In this document: positions 19,696 to 29,366 of the stretch, in pieces
Layout: every line of letters starts with the position of its first letter
How positions within the stretch are numbered: the stretch's first letter is position 1
Source of the DNA: Vibrio thalassae
GTDB taxonomy: Bacteria; Pseudomonadota; Gammaproteobacteria; Enterobacterales; Vibrionaceae
Length of the DNA: 64,000 nt
Assembly (NCBI RefSeq): GCF_900089835.1
Contig: NZ_OANU01000037.1
Coordinates: forward strand, 1-64,000
Direction of reading: 5' to 3'
The notes under the pieces: model-generated
Told to the model about the DNA's origin: nothing
The model's input: the letters and a program-made list of their open reading frames with translations, nothing else
Database searches by the model: none
Position numbers and translations under genes: made by a program

Positions 19696-20295
19696 ATGAA
19701 AAAAATCATCGCATTATTTGCGACGCTTCTAGTCAGTCTGGGAGTAAGTGCAGCACAATTTCAAGAAGGTACACATTACAAAGTCCTCGATTTAGAAAAG
19801 TCCTCTAAACCTATCGTTACTGAGTATTTTTCTTTCTACTGCCCACACTGCAACAGTTTCGAGCCTATCATTGCTCAGCTTAAGAAAAAGATTCCTGCCG
19901 ATGCTAAGTTGCAAAAGAACCACGTTTCGTTTATGGGCGGCAACATGGGCCTTTCAATGAGTAAAGCTTACGCAACGATGGTGGCGTTAAAGATTGAAGA
20001 CAAGATGGTGCCTGTTATGTTTAACCGCATTCATAACATGAACAAACCGCCTCGCAATGATGAAGAACTGCGTCAAATCTTCTTAGATGAAGGCGTGGAC
20101 GCGAAGAAGTTTGATGCCGCATTTAACGGCTTTGCTGTAGATTCTATGGTACGTCGTTTTGATAAACAGTTTAAAGATAGCGGACTATCCGGCGTTCCTG
20201 CGGTTATCGTCAACAACAAGTACCTAGTCGAAGCTGGTGGCATTCAGTCTCTAGATGAGTACTTTGAGCTAGTGAACTTCTTACTGAAGAAGTAG
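19696..20295 (+). CDS. dsbA: Thiol:disulfide interchange protein DsbA
   Basis: Periplasmic disulfide-forming oxidase. 199 residues: signal peptide [19 protein letters not shown] (cut after about 19), thioredoxin fold with active site CPHC in [11 protein letters not shown], and the cis-Pro loop [10 protein letters not shown]. This is the orthologue of V. cholerae TcpG. The frame opens at 19684, but the ATG at 19696 gives a clean signal peptide and has GGAG 7 nt upstream. It ends at a strong bidirectional terminator. Confidence 0.96.
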   Translation: MKKIIALFATLLVSLGVSAAQFQEGTHYKVLDLEKSSKPIVTEYFSFYCPHCNSFEPIIAQLKKKIPADAKLQKNHVSFMGGNMGLSMSKAYATMVALKIEDKMVPVMFNRIHNMNKPPRNDEELRQIFLDEGVDAKKFDAAFNGFAVDSMVRRFDKQFKDSGLSGVPAVIVNNKYLVEAGGIQSLDEYFELVNFLLKK

Positions 20296-20310
20296 TCTCG
20301 ATTGAGTTAA

Positions 20311-20338
20311 AAAACGAGCGAATATCGCTCGTTTTTTT
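20311..20338. terminator. Bidirectional terminator, dsbA / yihG
   Basis: Stem AAAACGAGCGA / TCGCTCGTTTT with a short loop and T-runs on both strands, between convergent stops. Confidence 0.92.
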
Positions 20339-21221
20339 ATTTGGTATGAATATCTTTCAACGTTTGGTCTTTCTGCCGCCAGACATCGCCTAACCATTTT
20401 TGGAAGTCCCGCTTATAACGTTTATCGTTGAAGTAATCTCCCAGTACCTGATCATCGACAGGTAACACCCTCACTTTTACAACGATCCTGTTCATTTTCC
20501 CCATTAACGCGTCTTTGAAAGGTTGGTCCGTGTTGTCTGGGTAAGCAAGGGTCACGTCAATAATGGTCTCGAACTGATCTCCCATCGCCGCCAACGTATA
20601 AGCAATACCACCCGATTTTGGCTGAAGTAGGTACTCATACCCTGCACGGCCTCGGGCTTGCTTTTCAGCCGTAAAACGAGTCCCCTCCACATAGTTAACG
20701 ACCGTTGTCGGGGTATCTTTGAATTTGGCGCAAGAGCGTCTTGTCGTCGCTAAGTCTTGTCCGCGCTTTTCTGGATGCCGAATTAAGTACTCGCGTGAGT
20801 AACGCTTCATAAATGGCATATCTAAAGCCCAACACGCCATACCGAGAAACGGAACATACAATAGTTGCTGCTTTAAAAAGAACTTGGGCATTGGAATAGT
20901 ATCTTTAAAAACACTGCAGAGCACCACGATGTCAGTCCAACTCAAATGGTTGCTGATCATCAAATACCAACCATCCTTATTGAGACAATCTACCCCTTCT
21001 ACTTGCCATTGTAATTTACGGTTTACCAGATGAATAATTCCGTGGTTACACGTCGCCCACAACCACATAAATCGGTTCGCTAAAGATGTGCACAGCCGCT
21101 GTAACGGTTTTATGGGCAGCAGAAACTTCAAGAGGCCAAACCCAAGGATAGGAATAGAACAAAATGCGGTATTAATAATTACCAGAGAGGCACTAACAAT
21201 AAAAAGTAGGTATCCAAGCAT
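20337..21221 (-). CDS. yihG: Acyltransferase YihG (LPLAT family)
   Basis: Inner-membrane 1-acyl-sn-glycerol-3-phosphate acyltransferase-type protein, 294 aa. An N-terminal hydrophobic segment (about 1-45) precedes the PlsC-type acyltransferase domain with the catalytic HxxxxD motif in NHLSWTDI and the substrate motif VEGTRF. YihG in E. coli affects phospholipid acyl composition. The frame opens with TTG at 21227, but the ATG at 21221 is the likelier start. It lies convergent with dsbA as in E. coli (dsbA-yihF-yihG), without yihF here. Confidence 0.9.
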   Translation of the reverse strand: MLGYLLFIVSASLVIINTAFCSIPILGFGLLKFLLPIKPLQRLCTSLANRFMWLWATCNHGIIHLVNRKLQWQVEGVDCLNKDGWYLMISNHLSWTDIVVLCSVFKDTIPMPKFFLKQQLLYVPFLGMACWALDMPFMKRYSREYLIRHPEKRGQDLATTRRSCAKFKDTPTTVVNYVEGTRFTAEKQARGRAGYEYLLQPKSGGIAYTLAAMGDQFETIIDVTLAYPDNTDQPFKDALMGKMNRIVVKVRVLPVDDQVLGDYFNDKRYKRDFQKWLGDVWRQKDQTLKDIHTK

Positions 21222-21276
21222 AACCAACTATCTATGATTCTTTTGTAACAATTTTATGGCGGTTAATTGTACAAGC

Positions 21277-21312
21277 CAGACCATCTGTTGCAATGGTTTT
21301 ATCATTGGTCTG
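21277..21312. repeat. Nested inverted repeats between yihG and the DUF2860 gene
   Basis: Outer arms CAGACCA (21277-21283) and TGGTCTG (21306-21312). Inside them CAATG (21291-21295) and CATTG (21303-21307) also pair. It lies in the divergent promoter region. Confidence 0.55.
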
Positions 21313-21420
21313 ATTTGTGTTGTAACTCATAGAAAACAAGCTTATTCTGAACTAATAACATAGCATAAACATATAATTACATTCTCGACCAAAATAATCA
21401 GAATATGATGAGGATCCGTT

Positions 21421-22407
21421 ATGAAAACGACATGGAGTGTCTTGGCAGTGTCGCTTGGTCTTATCTCACAGAGTGCAGTGGCTAAGTTAGGTGAAAGCAA
21501 CGGCTTTAGTGGTGAAATTGCATTGAATGCGGCTTACGCAAGTAAAACATCAAATCTTACTAACACTGACGATGAGTTTCGTAAATACACAGGCGGTCAA
21601 CAAGAAGATAGCGGCGCATTGGTGCTACCCTTGGGTAGTCTTCAATACACATTTGGCTCGCAGTCCACTCATCAATTGTTTTTAGGTACCTCACGCGCTG
21701 ACATTGCCGTTGGTACCGTCGCACTTGAAGCGGGTTACAAGCATCTCTTTAGTGATAGAACCAAAGTCAGTATTTCTTTCTTGCCAACTATTTTAGAAGG
21801 CAAAGTCTGGCAAGACCCTTACACCATGGATGCTCGCCAAACAACGAAAGAAAACGGCAACGCTTATCGTCTCCAAATAGACAACATTGCCGGATCATTA
21901 TTCAGCTTGGACCTTGCTTACGGTAAACGCGAACTGGATGAGGAACGCTCTGGTACGGGGGTTCCAATCTTGTCGCCACAGGAGGCGCAACTACTCAATC
22001 GTAACGCCGATATCCTCTACGGCAAGTTCAAAATGATGCTACCCGTAAACCGACAAGTATTGCTTTATCCCGCCCTAATTTATACCCAGCAGGATGCTGA
22101 TGGCAATGCCATGAAACACAATACCTATGGCGCTGAATTGTCATCATTTATGTCGTTTGGCAACCATAAACTAGCACTAACCTTGGGCTATTTGAAACGT
22201 GATTACGATGCATCAAACCCTCTCTTTGACCAAACCCGTAAAGATGATGAATGGAAAGCTTTTCTAGCCTATGAATATCCAGGAATTTTCTATTCCAATG
22301 ACGTATCACTGGTTGCTTTTGCTGGTGCCGCTAATAGCGATTCCAACATCGACTTCTACGATGAGAAAGATTGGATCACCGCCGTCGGCCTAAGCTGGAA
22401 ATTCTAA
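21421..22407 (+). CDS. DUF2860 outer-membrane beta-barrel protein
   Basis: 328-residue exported protein of the DUF2860 family found mainly in vibrios. Signal peptide of about 21 residues (MKTTWSVLAVSLGLISQSAVA), then alternating amphipathic strands throughout and a C-terminal aromatic (…VGLSWKF), the usual outer-membrane barrel ending recognised by BamA. The start has GAGGATCC 5 nt upstream. Function unknown; a porin-like or channel role is inferred from the fold only. It has its own terminator (22438-22472), beyond which a decayed copy of its last strands follows. Confidence 0.88.
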   Translation: MKTTWSVLAVSLGLISQSAVAKLGESNGFSGEIALNAAYASKTSNLTNTDDEFRKYTGGQQEDSGALVLPLGSLQYTFGSQSTHQLFLGTSRADIAVGTVALEAGYKHLFSDRTKVSISFLPTILEGKVWQDPYTMDARQTTKENGNAYRLQIDNIAGSLFSLDLAYGKRELDEERSGTGVPILSPQEAQLLNRNADILYGKFKMMLPVNRQVLLYPALIYTQQDADGNAMKHNTYGAELSSFMSFGNHKLALTLGYLKRDYDASNPLFDQTRKDDEWKAFLAYEYPGIFYSNDVSLVAFAGAANSDSNIDFYDEKDWITAVGLSWKF

Positions 22408-22437
22408 TAAGCTCCAAGCACATCCATTCCCTTATAC

Positions 22438-22472
22438 ATGGCTTGGCAACGTAGTTTGCTAAGCCATTTTTT
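22438..22472 (+). terminator. Terminator of the DUF2860 gene
   Basis: 12-pair stem ATGGCTTGGCAA / TTGCTAAGCCAT with one G-T pair and a 6-nt loop, followed by six T. Confidence 0.9.
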
Positions 22473-22473
22473 C

Positions 22474-22600
22474 GCTCAGACTCATCGTGTTGATGAAAAG
22501 TACGGCGCATTTTTGGCTTATGAATATCTTTGTTTGTGGAATGTTGATTCGTTGTCTTTTATCTCTCTTTCGGGCTATAACGCAACGGATTCCTCTATTG
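22474..22600 (+). pseudogene. Remnant of a second DUF2860 gene (C-terminal strands)
   Basis: The translation in this frame contains AQTHRVDEKYGAFLAYEY and SFISLSGYNATDSSI. These line up with DQTRKDDEWKAFLAYEY and SLVAFAGAANSDSNI near the end of the intact DUF2860 protein just upstream (about residues 275-318). The likeness starts directly after the terminator and stops where the comM 3' end begins. There is no start, signal peptide or upstream barrel, so it is a decayed tail of a former tandem copy. The apparent ORF that includes it begins inside the terminator stem and runs on into antisense comM, so it is not a gene. Confidence 0.7.
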
Positions 22601-22603
22601 CCT

Positions 22604-24127
22604 CTAAACCGATTGCGCCGTCAACTGCTTTAATAATCGATCCATCGCCCGATAACCTAACGCTTCTGCTAAATGAACTCTTTGGATATTCTGTTCATTG
22701 GCAAGATCAGCAATCGTACGAGCTACTTTGATAATTCGATGATAGGCGCGTACCGATAATCCCAATCGATGTAGTGCATTTTCGAGAAACTCAGCGTCGG
22801 TTTTTTGTAAATGGCAGAAGTCCTCAATCTCACCACTATGTAGCAGCGCGTTAACCTTGCCACTTCGACTTAACATGATATCCCGAGCTTGATGAACACG
22901 CTGTCGTACTACGTGCGTCGATTCACCTCGTTCCCCTCCCTCTGACAACGTCCCTTTCGGTAACGACGGTATTTCGATCGACATATCAAACCTGTCGAGT
23001 AATGGTCCCGATAATCGACTTAAATAACGCAAGATAAGTTGTGGATTGGTACGAGACTGATTGCCCTCATAGTAACCTGTAGGACTGGGGTTCAACGCAC
23101 CAACAAGCTGGAATCGCGCCGGAAAACGCGTCTTACCTTGCGCACGTGAAATGATAATTTCTCCGGACTCAAGTGGCTCACGCAACGAATCCAATACTTT
23201 CCTTTCAAATTCAGGCATCTCATCTAGGAACAAAAGCCCATTGTGTGCCAACGAAATTTCTCCAGGTCTCGGTATGGACCCGCCGCCAACTAATGCGGCC
23301 ATCGAACTGGAATGATGTGGAGCACGAAAAGGTCGTGTTTTCCAATTCTCTTCATTGATTTCTTGTTGCGTGAGCGACGCGACCGATGCGGTTTCCATCG
23401 CTTCTTGCTCACTCATTTCCGGTAGCAAGTCACACAACCGCGACGCCAACATGGTTTTTCCTGTTCCTGGTGGGCCAAGAAAAAGCAGGTTGTGGTTACC
23501 TGCCGCTGCAATCTCTAGTGCACGCTTTCCCTGCTGCTGACCGATAATGTCTTGAAGATCGCGAGTTTTGAGTGCCATTTTGTTTGGTTTGGTGTCGGTA
23601 TACAGAGACAACGCTTGCTGTCCCATTAAGTACGCACATACCTCTAACAGTCCTGAAGCGGATTTGTGGTCATCTCGACCGACTAGCGCTGCTTGATTCC
23701 CATTGCCTTCTGGCACCACCAAACATCGACCGCTTTTATTCGCCGCCAATGCAGCTGGCAACACACCTTTTACAACTCTCAGCTCTCCCGACAGTGCCAA
23801 CTCCCCAACAAATTCATGAGCAAGCAATTTATCATGCGGTAACTGTTCAGATGCTGCCAAAATGCCTAACGCAATAGGAAGATCAAACCGCCCTCCCTCT
23901 TTAGGCAGATCCGCAGGAGCAAGATTTACCGTAATCCTTTTGGCAGGAAATTCGAAGCGAGAATTGATGATTGCACTGCGAACTCTGTCTTTTGATTCCT
24001 TGACTGTGGTTTCAGGAAGTCCTACCAGTGTAAAGCCTGGCATGCCGTTACTGATATGGACTTCAACCGTTACCAGTGGAGCTTCAACACCAACGCTCGC
24101 TCGACTATAAATAATCGATAATCCCAT
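22604..24127 (-). CDS. comM: Competence-associated ATPase ComM (YifB, Mg-chelatase-like)
   Basis: Hexameric AAA+ helicase that promotes branch migration of integrating DNA during natural transformation. 507 residues: N-terminal Lon-S5-like ChlI domain (about 20-140), AAA+ domain with Walker A GPPGTGKT (about 218-225), Walker B LLFLDEMPEF and the sensor region, and the C-terminal Mg_chelatase_C helical domain. It is divergent from ilvL, as yifB is from ilvLG in E. coli. Intact length and motifs suggest a functional enzyme, consistent with dprA in the same window. Confidence 0.95.
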   Translation of the reverse strand: MGLSIIYSRASVGVEAPLVTVEVHISNGMPGFTLVGLPETTVKESKDRVRSAIINSRFEFPAKRITVNLAPADLPKEGGRFDLPIALGILAASEQLPHDKLLAHEFVGELALSGELRVVKGVLPAALAANKSGRCLVVPEGNGNQAALVGRDDHKSASGLLEVCAYLMGQQALSLYTDTKPNKMALKTRDLQDIIGQQQGKRALEIAAAGNHNLLFLGPPGTGKTMLASRLCDLLPEMSEQEAMETASVASLTQQEINEENWKTRPFRAPHHSSSMAALVGGGSIPRPGEISLAHNGLLFLDEMPEFERKVLDSLREPLESGEIIISRAQGKTRFPARFQLVGALNPSPTGYYEGNQSRTNPQLILRYLSRLSGPLLDRFDMSIEIPSLPKGTLSEGGERGESTHVVRQRVHQARDIMLSRSGKVNALLHSGEIEDFCHLQKTDAEFLENALHRLGLSVRAYHRIIKVARTIADLANEQNIQRVHLAEALGYRAMDRLLKQLTAQSV

Positions 24128-24250
24128 GAAATCCCTTTTTCCTTCCGACTTCTCTCACTTAGATGGTTAAAAGTCAGAGTTTTATATATACCCTATGTTA
24201 TACAGCCACATTTAATGCTGAGTAAATGTGAAAAAAGTATGATTTTTTGC

Positions 24251-24284
24251 TTGTCAGGTAACAGAAATTTGTGATACCACTAGT
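24251..24284 (+). promoter_or_regulatory. Probable ilvLGMEDA promoter
   Basis: Candidate -35 TTGTCA (24251-24256), then TGTGATACC (a TG-extended -10, GATACC) after a 16-bp spacer. It lies about 60 bp before the leader peptide. Placed by eye; weaker than the other promoters listed. Confidence 0.45.
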
Positions 24285-24333
24285 GACGCAAACATTTTCG
24301 TTAGAATTAACGCAACGATTTAGAAACAAGATA

Positions 24334-24423
24334 ATGACTTTTAACGCTCACTCTCACACTCTGATTAGCCTGATTATTGTGGTCCTGATTGGTACTACAC
24401 GGGGGCATGTGGGCGGAAAATAA
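24334..24423 (+). CDS. ilvL: ilvGMEDA operon leader peptide
   Basis: 29-codon leader beginning MTFNAHSHTLISLIIVVLIG. Nine of residues 10-19 are Leu, Ile or Val, the three products of the pathway, which is the signature of ribosome-stalling attenuation. A GC-rich terminator hairpin with T-run (24441-24472) follows 17 bp after the stop. Slow translation through the Leu/Ile/Val codons would favour an antiterminator and read-through into ilvG; that mechanism is known for the family and inferred here. Confidence 0.92.
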   Translation: MTFNAHSHTLISLIIVVLIGTTRGHVGGK

Positions 24424-24440
24424 CCACGAGATTCAAAAAA

Positions 24441-24472
24441 ACCCCCGCACTGAAAAGTCCGGGGGTTTTTTT
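24441..24472 (+). terminator. ilv attenuator terminator
   Basis: Arms ACCCCCG and CGGGGGT (with one extra C) around an 11-12-nt loop, followed by eight T in a row with the arm; sits between ilvL and ilvG. Confidence 0.9.
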
Positions 24473-24554
24473 ACAAACTCAAAATATAAATTTGATAATG
24501 ATCACTCATAGAAACCTCACTCGGTGGAAATGATAGGAAGAAATGGAGCACACC

Positions 24555-24626
24555 ATGTGCAATCGAACGACAAATGGTCACGACAGCAAGCGTGACAATC
24601 AAGGAGGCTATAATGACAGGTGCTGA
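24555..24626 (+). CDS. Possible short upstream ORF overlapping ilvG (23 aa)
   Basis: ATG at 24555 with GGAG 6 nt before it opens a 23-codon frame ([20 protein letters not shown]...) that stops at 24626, 14 bp inside ilvG. The stop position would let terminating ribosomes reinitiate at, or melt structure around, the ilvG AAGGAGG site. A GTCACG/CGTGAC inverted repeat (24577-24596) lies within it. E. coli has a small gene, ilvX, in the same place, but I see no clear sequence likeness. Whether it is translated is unproven. Confidence 0.4.
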   Translation: MCNRTTNGHDSKRDNQGGYNDRC

Positions 24627-26259
24627 ATTAGTTGTAGCCGCATTGAAGCAGCAAGGTATTGAAACGGTTTTTGGTTATCCTGGCGGGGCCATCATGCCAA
24701 TCTACGATGCTTTGTACGATGGTGGGGTTGAACATATCCTTTGCCGACACGAACAAGGCGCCGCAATGGCAGCCATAGGATTGGCAAGAGCCACTAAAGA
24801 CGTTGCAGTTTGTATGGCCACCTCCGGCCCCGGCGCCACCAACCTAGTAACCGGCCTTGCCGATGCTTTCCTCGATTCCATCCCCCTAGTCGCTATCACT
24901 GGTCAAGTCGCCAGTTCCCACATCGGTACCGATGCATTCCAAGAAATGGATGTCATTGGTATGTCACTCTCCTGTACTAAGCATAGCTATCTAGTCACAG
25001 AGATTGAAGAACTCGCCCCAACCCTTGCCGAAGCATTTGAAGTTGCCAAAACAGGCAGACCCGGACCTGTTATTGTCGATATTGCTAAAGATGTCCAACT
25101 TGCTAATGCTCCGGTCGATGTCCTACCACCTTTCACACCACCAGCAATGCCGGTCGCATCACAAGAGCAGATTCAATTAGCACAGCAGTTGCTTGATCAG
25201 AGCTCTCGCCCGGTTCTTTATGTGGGTGGAGGAGTGCAACTTGCCCATGCTACCGAGTCTGTTCGTGAATTTTTACGACTCAATCCTATGCCTAGTGTCA
25301 GCACACTCAAAGGCTTGGGAACGATAGAAAGACACAATCCCCACTACTTAGGCATGTTGGGCATGCACGGAACAAAAGCCGCAAACTTAGTCGTTCAAGA
25401 ATGTGACCTTTTGATCGTGGTTGGTGCTCGTTTTGATGACCGAGTGACAGGAAAACTGGATACCTTTGCCCCTCATGCCAAAGTGATTCATATCGATATT
25501 GATGCCGCAGAATTCAACAAGCTCAGAAAAGCTCATGCCGCACTTCGTGGTGACATCAATGTCATATTGCCACAGCTTGAAATGTCGAAAGATATTGCCT
25601 CTTGGGCACATCATAGCGAAAGCTTACGTGACGGCTTTAAGTGGCGTTATGACCATCCTGGTGACTTAATTTTCGCTCCGCTACTTCTGAAGCAGCTATC
25701 CGATATGATGCCAGATTCATCAATTGTATCGACAGATGTGGGCCAGCATCAAATGTGGGCAGCACAACACATCCAACCGAGGTTGCCAGAGAACTTCATT
25801 ACTTCAGCAGGGCTCGGCACTATGGGCTTTGGCCTTCCTGCCGCTATGGGAGCAGCTGTCGGTTGCCCTGAAGACCAATCCATATTAATTACTGGTGACG
25901 GTTCATTCATGATGAATGTTCAAGAGCTAGGCACACTGAAGCGCCGACAAATACCCGTCAAAATTGTGCTGTTAAATAACCAACGTCTTGGTATGGTTAG
26001 ACAGTGGCAGTCACTGTTTTTTGATGGTCGACACAGCGAAACGATTTTGGATGATAACCCTGACTTTGTCATGCTTGCTAAAGCATTCGATATCCCAGGA
26101 AAAACCATCACTCGCAAAGAAGAAGTCGAGCCTGCGCTCAAAGAAATGCTAGAGAGCAAAACCGCGTACATGCTTCATGTGTTGATAGATGAAGAAGAAA
26201 ACGTATGGCCTTTGGTTCCACCAGGCGCCTCAAATAGTGACATGTTGGAGAATACCTAA
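24613..26259 (+). CDS. ilvG: Acetolactate synthase II large subunit
   Basis: Condenses pyruvate with pyruvate or 2-oxobutyrate in branched-chain amino-acid synthesis, using thiamine diphosphate and FAD. 548 residues: N-terminal TPP-binding domain with [14 protein letters not shown] and the catalytic Glu in [10 protein letters not shown], central FAD-associated domain, and the C-terminal TPP motif GDGSFMMN...LLNNQ. The chosen ATG has a perfect AAGGAGG site; the longer frame from 24574 lacks one. The gene is intact, unlike the frameshifted ilvG of E. coli K-12. Its stop overlaps the ilvM start (TAATG). Confidence 0.96.
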   Translation: MTGAELVVAALKQQGIETVFGYPGGAIMPIYDALYDGGVEHILCRHEQGAAMAAIGLARATKDVAVCMATSGPGATNLVTGLADAFLDSIPLVAITGQVASSHIGTDAFQEMDVIGMSLSCTKHSYLVTEIEELAPTLAEAFEVAKTGRPGPVIVDIAKDVQLANAPVDVLPPFTPPAMPVASQEQIQLAQQLLDQSSRPVLYVGGGVQLAHATESVREFLRLNPMPSVSTLKGLGTIERHNPHYLGMLGMHGTKAANLVVQECDLLIVVGARFDDRVTGKLDTFAPHAKVIHIDIDAAEFNKLRKAHAALRGDINVILPQLEMSKDIASWAHHSESLRDGFKWRYDHPGDLIFAPLLLKQLSDMMPDSSIVSTDVGQHQMWAAQHIQPRLPENFITSAGLGTMGFGLPAAMGAAVGCPEDQSILITGDGSFMMNVQELGTLKRRQIPVKIVLLNNQRLGMVRQWQSLFFDGRHSETILDDNPDFVMLAKAFDIPGKTITRKEEVEPALKEMLESKTAYMLHVLIDEEENVWPLVPPGASNSDMLENT

Positions 26260-26561
26260 TGGACAGATATTTACTAGACATCAAAGCCGATGACAAACCT
26301 GTCTTACTAGAGCGCGTTTTGCGCGTCATTCGCCATCGTGGCTTTATCATTAAACAAGTGGCTGCAACACAAAACCATGAAAGTAAGATTGCCAGTGTTG
26401 AGATCATTGTTGATAGCAATCGTCCTATCACGACGTTAATCAACCAGATTGAGAAGCTTTGGGATATTCGCACCATTGAGGTGACAGAGCTTAAACACAA
26501 CGAACTGACCAATCATAACCTACAAGAACAAATGCATAAGGAAGGAATGCTAAATGGCTAA
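26259..26561 (+). CDS. ilvM: Acetolactate synthase II small subunit
   Basis: 100-residue ACT-domain regulatory subunit paired with IlvG. The ACT fold (about 3-75) begins [29 protein letters not shown]. The E. coli isozyme II subunit is valine-insensitive, and this short form suggests the same. It overlaps ilvG by 1 bp and ilvE by 8 bp, indicating coupled translation. Confidence 0.93.
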   Translation: MDRYLLDIKADDKPVLLERVLRVIRHRGFIIKQVAATQNHESKIASVEIIVDSNRPITTLINQIEKLWDIRTIEVTELKHNELTNHNLQEQMHKEGMLNG

Positions 26562-27507
26562 AAGTACAGCAGATTTTATTTGGTTTAATGGTGAGATGGT
26601 TCCATGGGCTGAGGCGAACGTTCACGTCTTAACTCATGCAATGCACTATGGTACTTCTGTTTTTGAAGGGGTTCGTTGTTATAACACGCCTAATGGTCCT
26701 GTCGTGTTCCGTCATCCAGAGCATGCCAAGCGCCTGAAAGATTCCGCTAAAATTTACCGCTTCCCAATTCCTTATACTGAAGAAGAAATCATGGAAGCGA
26801 CCCGTGAAACGCTACGCCAGAATAAGCTTGAATCCGCTTATATTCGCCCATTGGGTTTTGTCGGTAATGTTGGTTTGGGGGTTTGTCCTCCAGAAGGCAC
26901 ACAAATGGAACTCATCATCGCTGCTTTCCCTTGGGGCTCTTACCTAGGTGAAGAAGCACTGGCAAACGGTGTTGATGCGATGATCTCAAGTTGGAACCGC
27001 GCCGCACCCAATACCATTCCGACCGCTGCAAAAGCAGGTGGTAACTACCTTTCTTCATTGCTGGTTGGCGGTGAAGCGCGTCGTCACGGCTATGACGAGG
27101 GCATCGCTCTTAGCGTTGATGGTTACCTATCAGAAGGGGCTGGTGAGAACATTTTTGTAGTCAAAGATGGTGTTATCACAACTCCACCAGCAACCAGCGC
27201 CATCCTACCGGGCATCACACGCGACTCGATCATGACGATTGCAAAAGATATGGGCTACGACGTTCGTGAAGCTAATATTGCTCGTGAAGCACTTTACCTC
27301 GCAGACGAGGTATTTATGACCGGCACCGCCGCTGAAATCGTTCCGGTACGCAGCATTGATAAAATCGATGTTGGCACAGGTAAACGCGGTCCAATTACCA
27401 AAGTTATGCAAGACGCGTATTTTGGCTTATTCAATGGCACCACTGAAGATAAGTGGGGCTGGCTAGATTACGTATACCCAGAACAAAACCCAGCATCAGC
27501 AAAATAA
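26554..27507 (+). CDS. ilvE: Branched-chain amino-acid aminotransferase
   Basis: PLP enzyme for the last step of Val, Leu and Ile synthesis. 317-residue fold-type IV aminotransferase; the Schiff-base Lys is in AAKAGGNYLSSLLVGGEARR (about 160), with the phosphate-binding and exit-loop sequences GYLSEGAGENIFVV and FMTGTAAEIVPV following. It lies within ilvGMEDA. Confidence 0.97.
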   Translation: MAKSTADFIWFNGEMVPWAEANVHVLTHAMHYGTSVFEGVRCYNTPNGPVVFRHPEHAKRLKDSAKIYRFPIPYTEEEIMEATRETLRQNKLESAYIRPLGFVGNVGLGVCPPEGTQMELIIAAFPWGSYLGEEALANGVDAMISSWNRAAPNTIPTAAKAGGNYLSSLLVGGEARRHGYDEGIALSVDGYLSEGAGENIFVVKDGVITTPPATSAILPGITRDSIMTIAKDMGYDVREANIAREALYLADEVFMTGTAAEIVPVRSIDKIDVGTGKRGPITKVMQDAYFGLFNGTTEDKWGWLDYVYPEQNPASAK

Positions 27508-27519
27508 GGAAGAAGTACA

Positions 27520-29361
27520 ATGCCTAAATATAGATCAGCCACCACAACTCATGGTCGCAACATGGCTGGTGCTCGTGCACTTTGGCGTGCAACAGGTGTC
27601 AAAGAGGAAGATTTCGGTAAGCCAATTATTGCTGTTGTAAACTCGTTTACCCAGTTTGTTCCGGGTCACGTTCACCTTAAAGATCTTGGCCAACTGGTCG
27701 CCAAAGAAATTGAAGAAGCGGGCGGCATCGCCAAAGAGTTCAATACCATTGCCGTTGACGATGGTATCGCGATGGGTCACGGCGGTATGTTGTACTCACT
27801 ACCTTCACGTGAACTTATTGCCGACTCTGTGGAGTATATGGTCAACGCCCACTGTGCAGACGCTATGGTGTGTATCTCCAACTGTGACAAGATCACTCCG
27901 GGGATGTTGATGGCTTCAATGCGCCTGAACATTCCAGTGATCTTCGTGTCTGGTGGCCCGATGGAGGCTGGGAAAACTAAGCTTTCTGATCAGATCATCA
28001 AACTCGATCTGGTTGACGCCATGATCCAAGGTGCTGATCCTACGGTTTCTGACGAGCAAAGTGAGCAAGTTGAACGTTCAGCTTGCCCAACTTGCGGTTC
28101 TTGCTCAGGCATGTTTACTGCTAACTCGATGAACTGTCTAACAGAAGCGTTAGGTCTTTCTCAACCAGGTAACGGCTCACTACTTGCGACTCACGCAGAC
28201 CGTGAAGTACTGTTCAAAAATGCTGGTAAGCGCATCGTTGACCTGACTAAGCGCTACTACGAGCAAGATGATGCAACGGCCCTTCCACGTAACATCGCGA
28301 CCAAAGATGCTTTTGAGAACGCGATGGCGCTTGATATCGCTATGGGTGGTTCAACCAACACGGTGCTTCACCTATTGGCAGCCGCACAAGAAGGTGAAGT
28401 AGATTTCGATATGGAAGATATCGACCAAATGTCTCGCCGTGTCCCAAACCTGTGTAAAGTGGCTCCTTCAACCCCTAAATACCATATGGAAGATGTTCAC
28501 CGTGCTGGTGGGGTGATCGGTATTTTGGGTGAACTTAATCGCGCTGGTTTGCTTAACAATCAAACTAAGACCGTTCTAGGTCTTACCATGGAACAACAAC
28601 TCAATCAGTACGACATCATGTTGACAGATTCCGAGGAAGTTAAGTCGTTCTATCGCGCAGGTCCTGCTGGTATTCGCACTACTCAAGCATTCTCGCAAGG
28701 TTGTCGCTGGGATACCTTAGATGATGATCGTGAGAATGGCTGTATCCGTACAAAAGACAACGCCTACAGCCAAGATGGTGGACTTGCCGTGCTCAAAGGT
28801 AATATCGCTTTAGACGGCTGTATTGTTAAAACCGCTGGTGTAGATGAAAGCTGTCTTGTATTCCAAGGTCCCGCTGTTGTTTTTGAAAGCCAAGAAGATG
28901 CGGTTGATGGCATTTTAGGCGGCAAAGTAAAAGCGGGCGATGTTGTGGTTATTCGCTACGAAGGGCCAAAAGGCGGTCCAGGTATGCAAGAAATGTTATA
29001 CCCAACGACATACCTAAAATCGATGGGCCTAGGAAAAGAGTGTGCACTTCTCACTGATGGTCGATTCTCTGGCGGTACTTCGGGTCTATCTATCGGTCAC
29101 GCCTCTCCTGAAGCGGCCAATGGCGGCACAATCGGCCTTGTTAAAGATGGAGACACCATTAGCATTGATATCCCATCACGCAGCATCACATTAGACGTTG
29201 CTGATTCTGAACTTGCTGCTCGACGCGCAGAACAAGACAAGCTGGGCTGGAAACCAGTAGATCGCGAACGTATCGTTTCGCTAGCACTTAAAGCTTATGC
29301 CAACCTTGCCACCAGTGCAGACAAAGGTGCGGTGCGCGATAAGTCGAAACTCGAGGGCTAA
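27520..29361 (+). CDS. ilvD: Dihydroxy-acid dehydratase
   Basis: Fe-S enzyme that dehydrates 2,3-dihydroxy-isovalerate and -methylvalerate. 613 residues (E. coli 616). Candidate cluster cysteines are in the conserved [15 protein letters not shown] (about 122) and [19 protein letters not shown] (about 195) regions; the [12 protein letters not shown] and [20 protein letters not shown] motifs are intact. It starts 12 bp after ilvE. Confidence 0.97.
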   Translation: MPKYRSATTTHGRNMAGARALWRATGVKEEDFGKPIIAVVNSFTQFVPGHVHLKDLGQLVAKEIEEAGGIAKEFNTIAVDDGIAMGHGGMLYSLPSRELIADSVEYMVNAHCADAMVCISNCDKITPGMLMASMRLNIPVIFVSGGPMEAGKTKLSDQIIKLDLVDAMIQGADPTVSDEQSEQVERSACPTCGSCSGMFTANSMNCLTEALGLSQPGNGSLLATHADREVLFKNAGKRIVDLTKRYYEQDDATALPRNIATKDAFENAMALDIAMGGSTNTVLHLLAAAQEGEVDFDMEDIDQMSRRVPNLCKVAPSTPKYHMEDVHRAGGVIGILGELNRAGLLNNQTKTVLGLTMEQQLNQYDIMLTDSEEVKSFYRAGPAGIRTTQAFSQGCRWDTLDDDRENGCIRTKDNAYSQDGGLAVLKGNIALDGCIVKTAGVDESCLVFQGPAVVFESQEDAVDGILGGKVKAGDVVVIRYEGPKGGPGMQEMLYPTTYLKSMGLGKECALLTDGRFSGGTSGLSIGHASPEAANGGTIGLVKDGDTISIDIPSRSITLDVADSELAARRAEQDKLGWKPVDRERIVSLALKAYANLATSADKGAVRDKSKLEG

Positions 29362-29366
29362 CAGCG

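Noticed and set aside
22438-22731. 97-codon ORF between the DUF2860 gene and comM
   Set aside because: It starts inside a terminator stem and its second half is antisense to comM; only the middle is meaningful, as a DUF2860 remnant.
23862-24110. 82-codon ORF opposite the comM 5' end
   Set aside because: Shadow frame on the non-coding strand of comM; low-complexity composition and no start signal.
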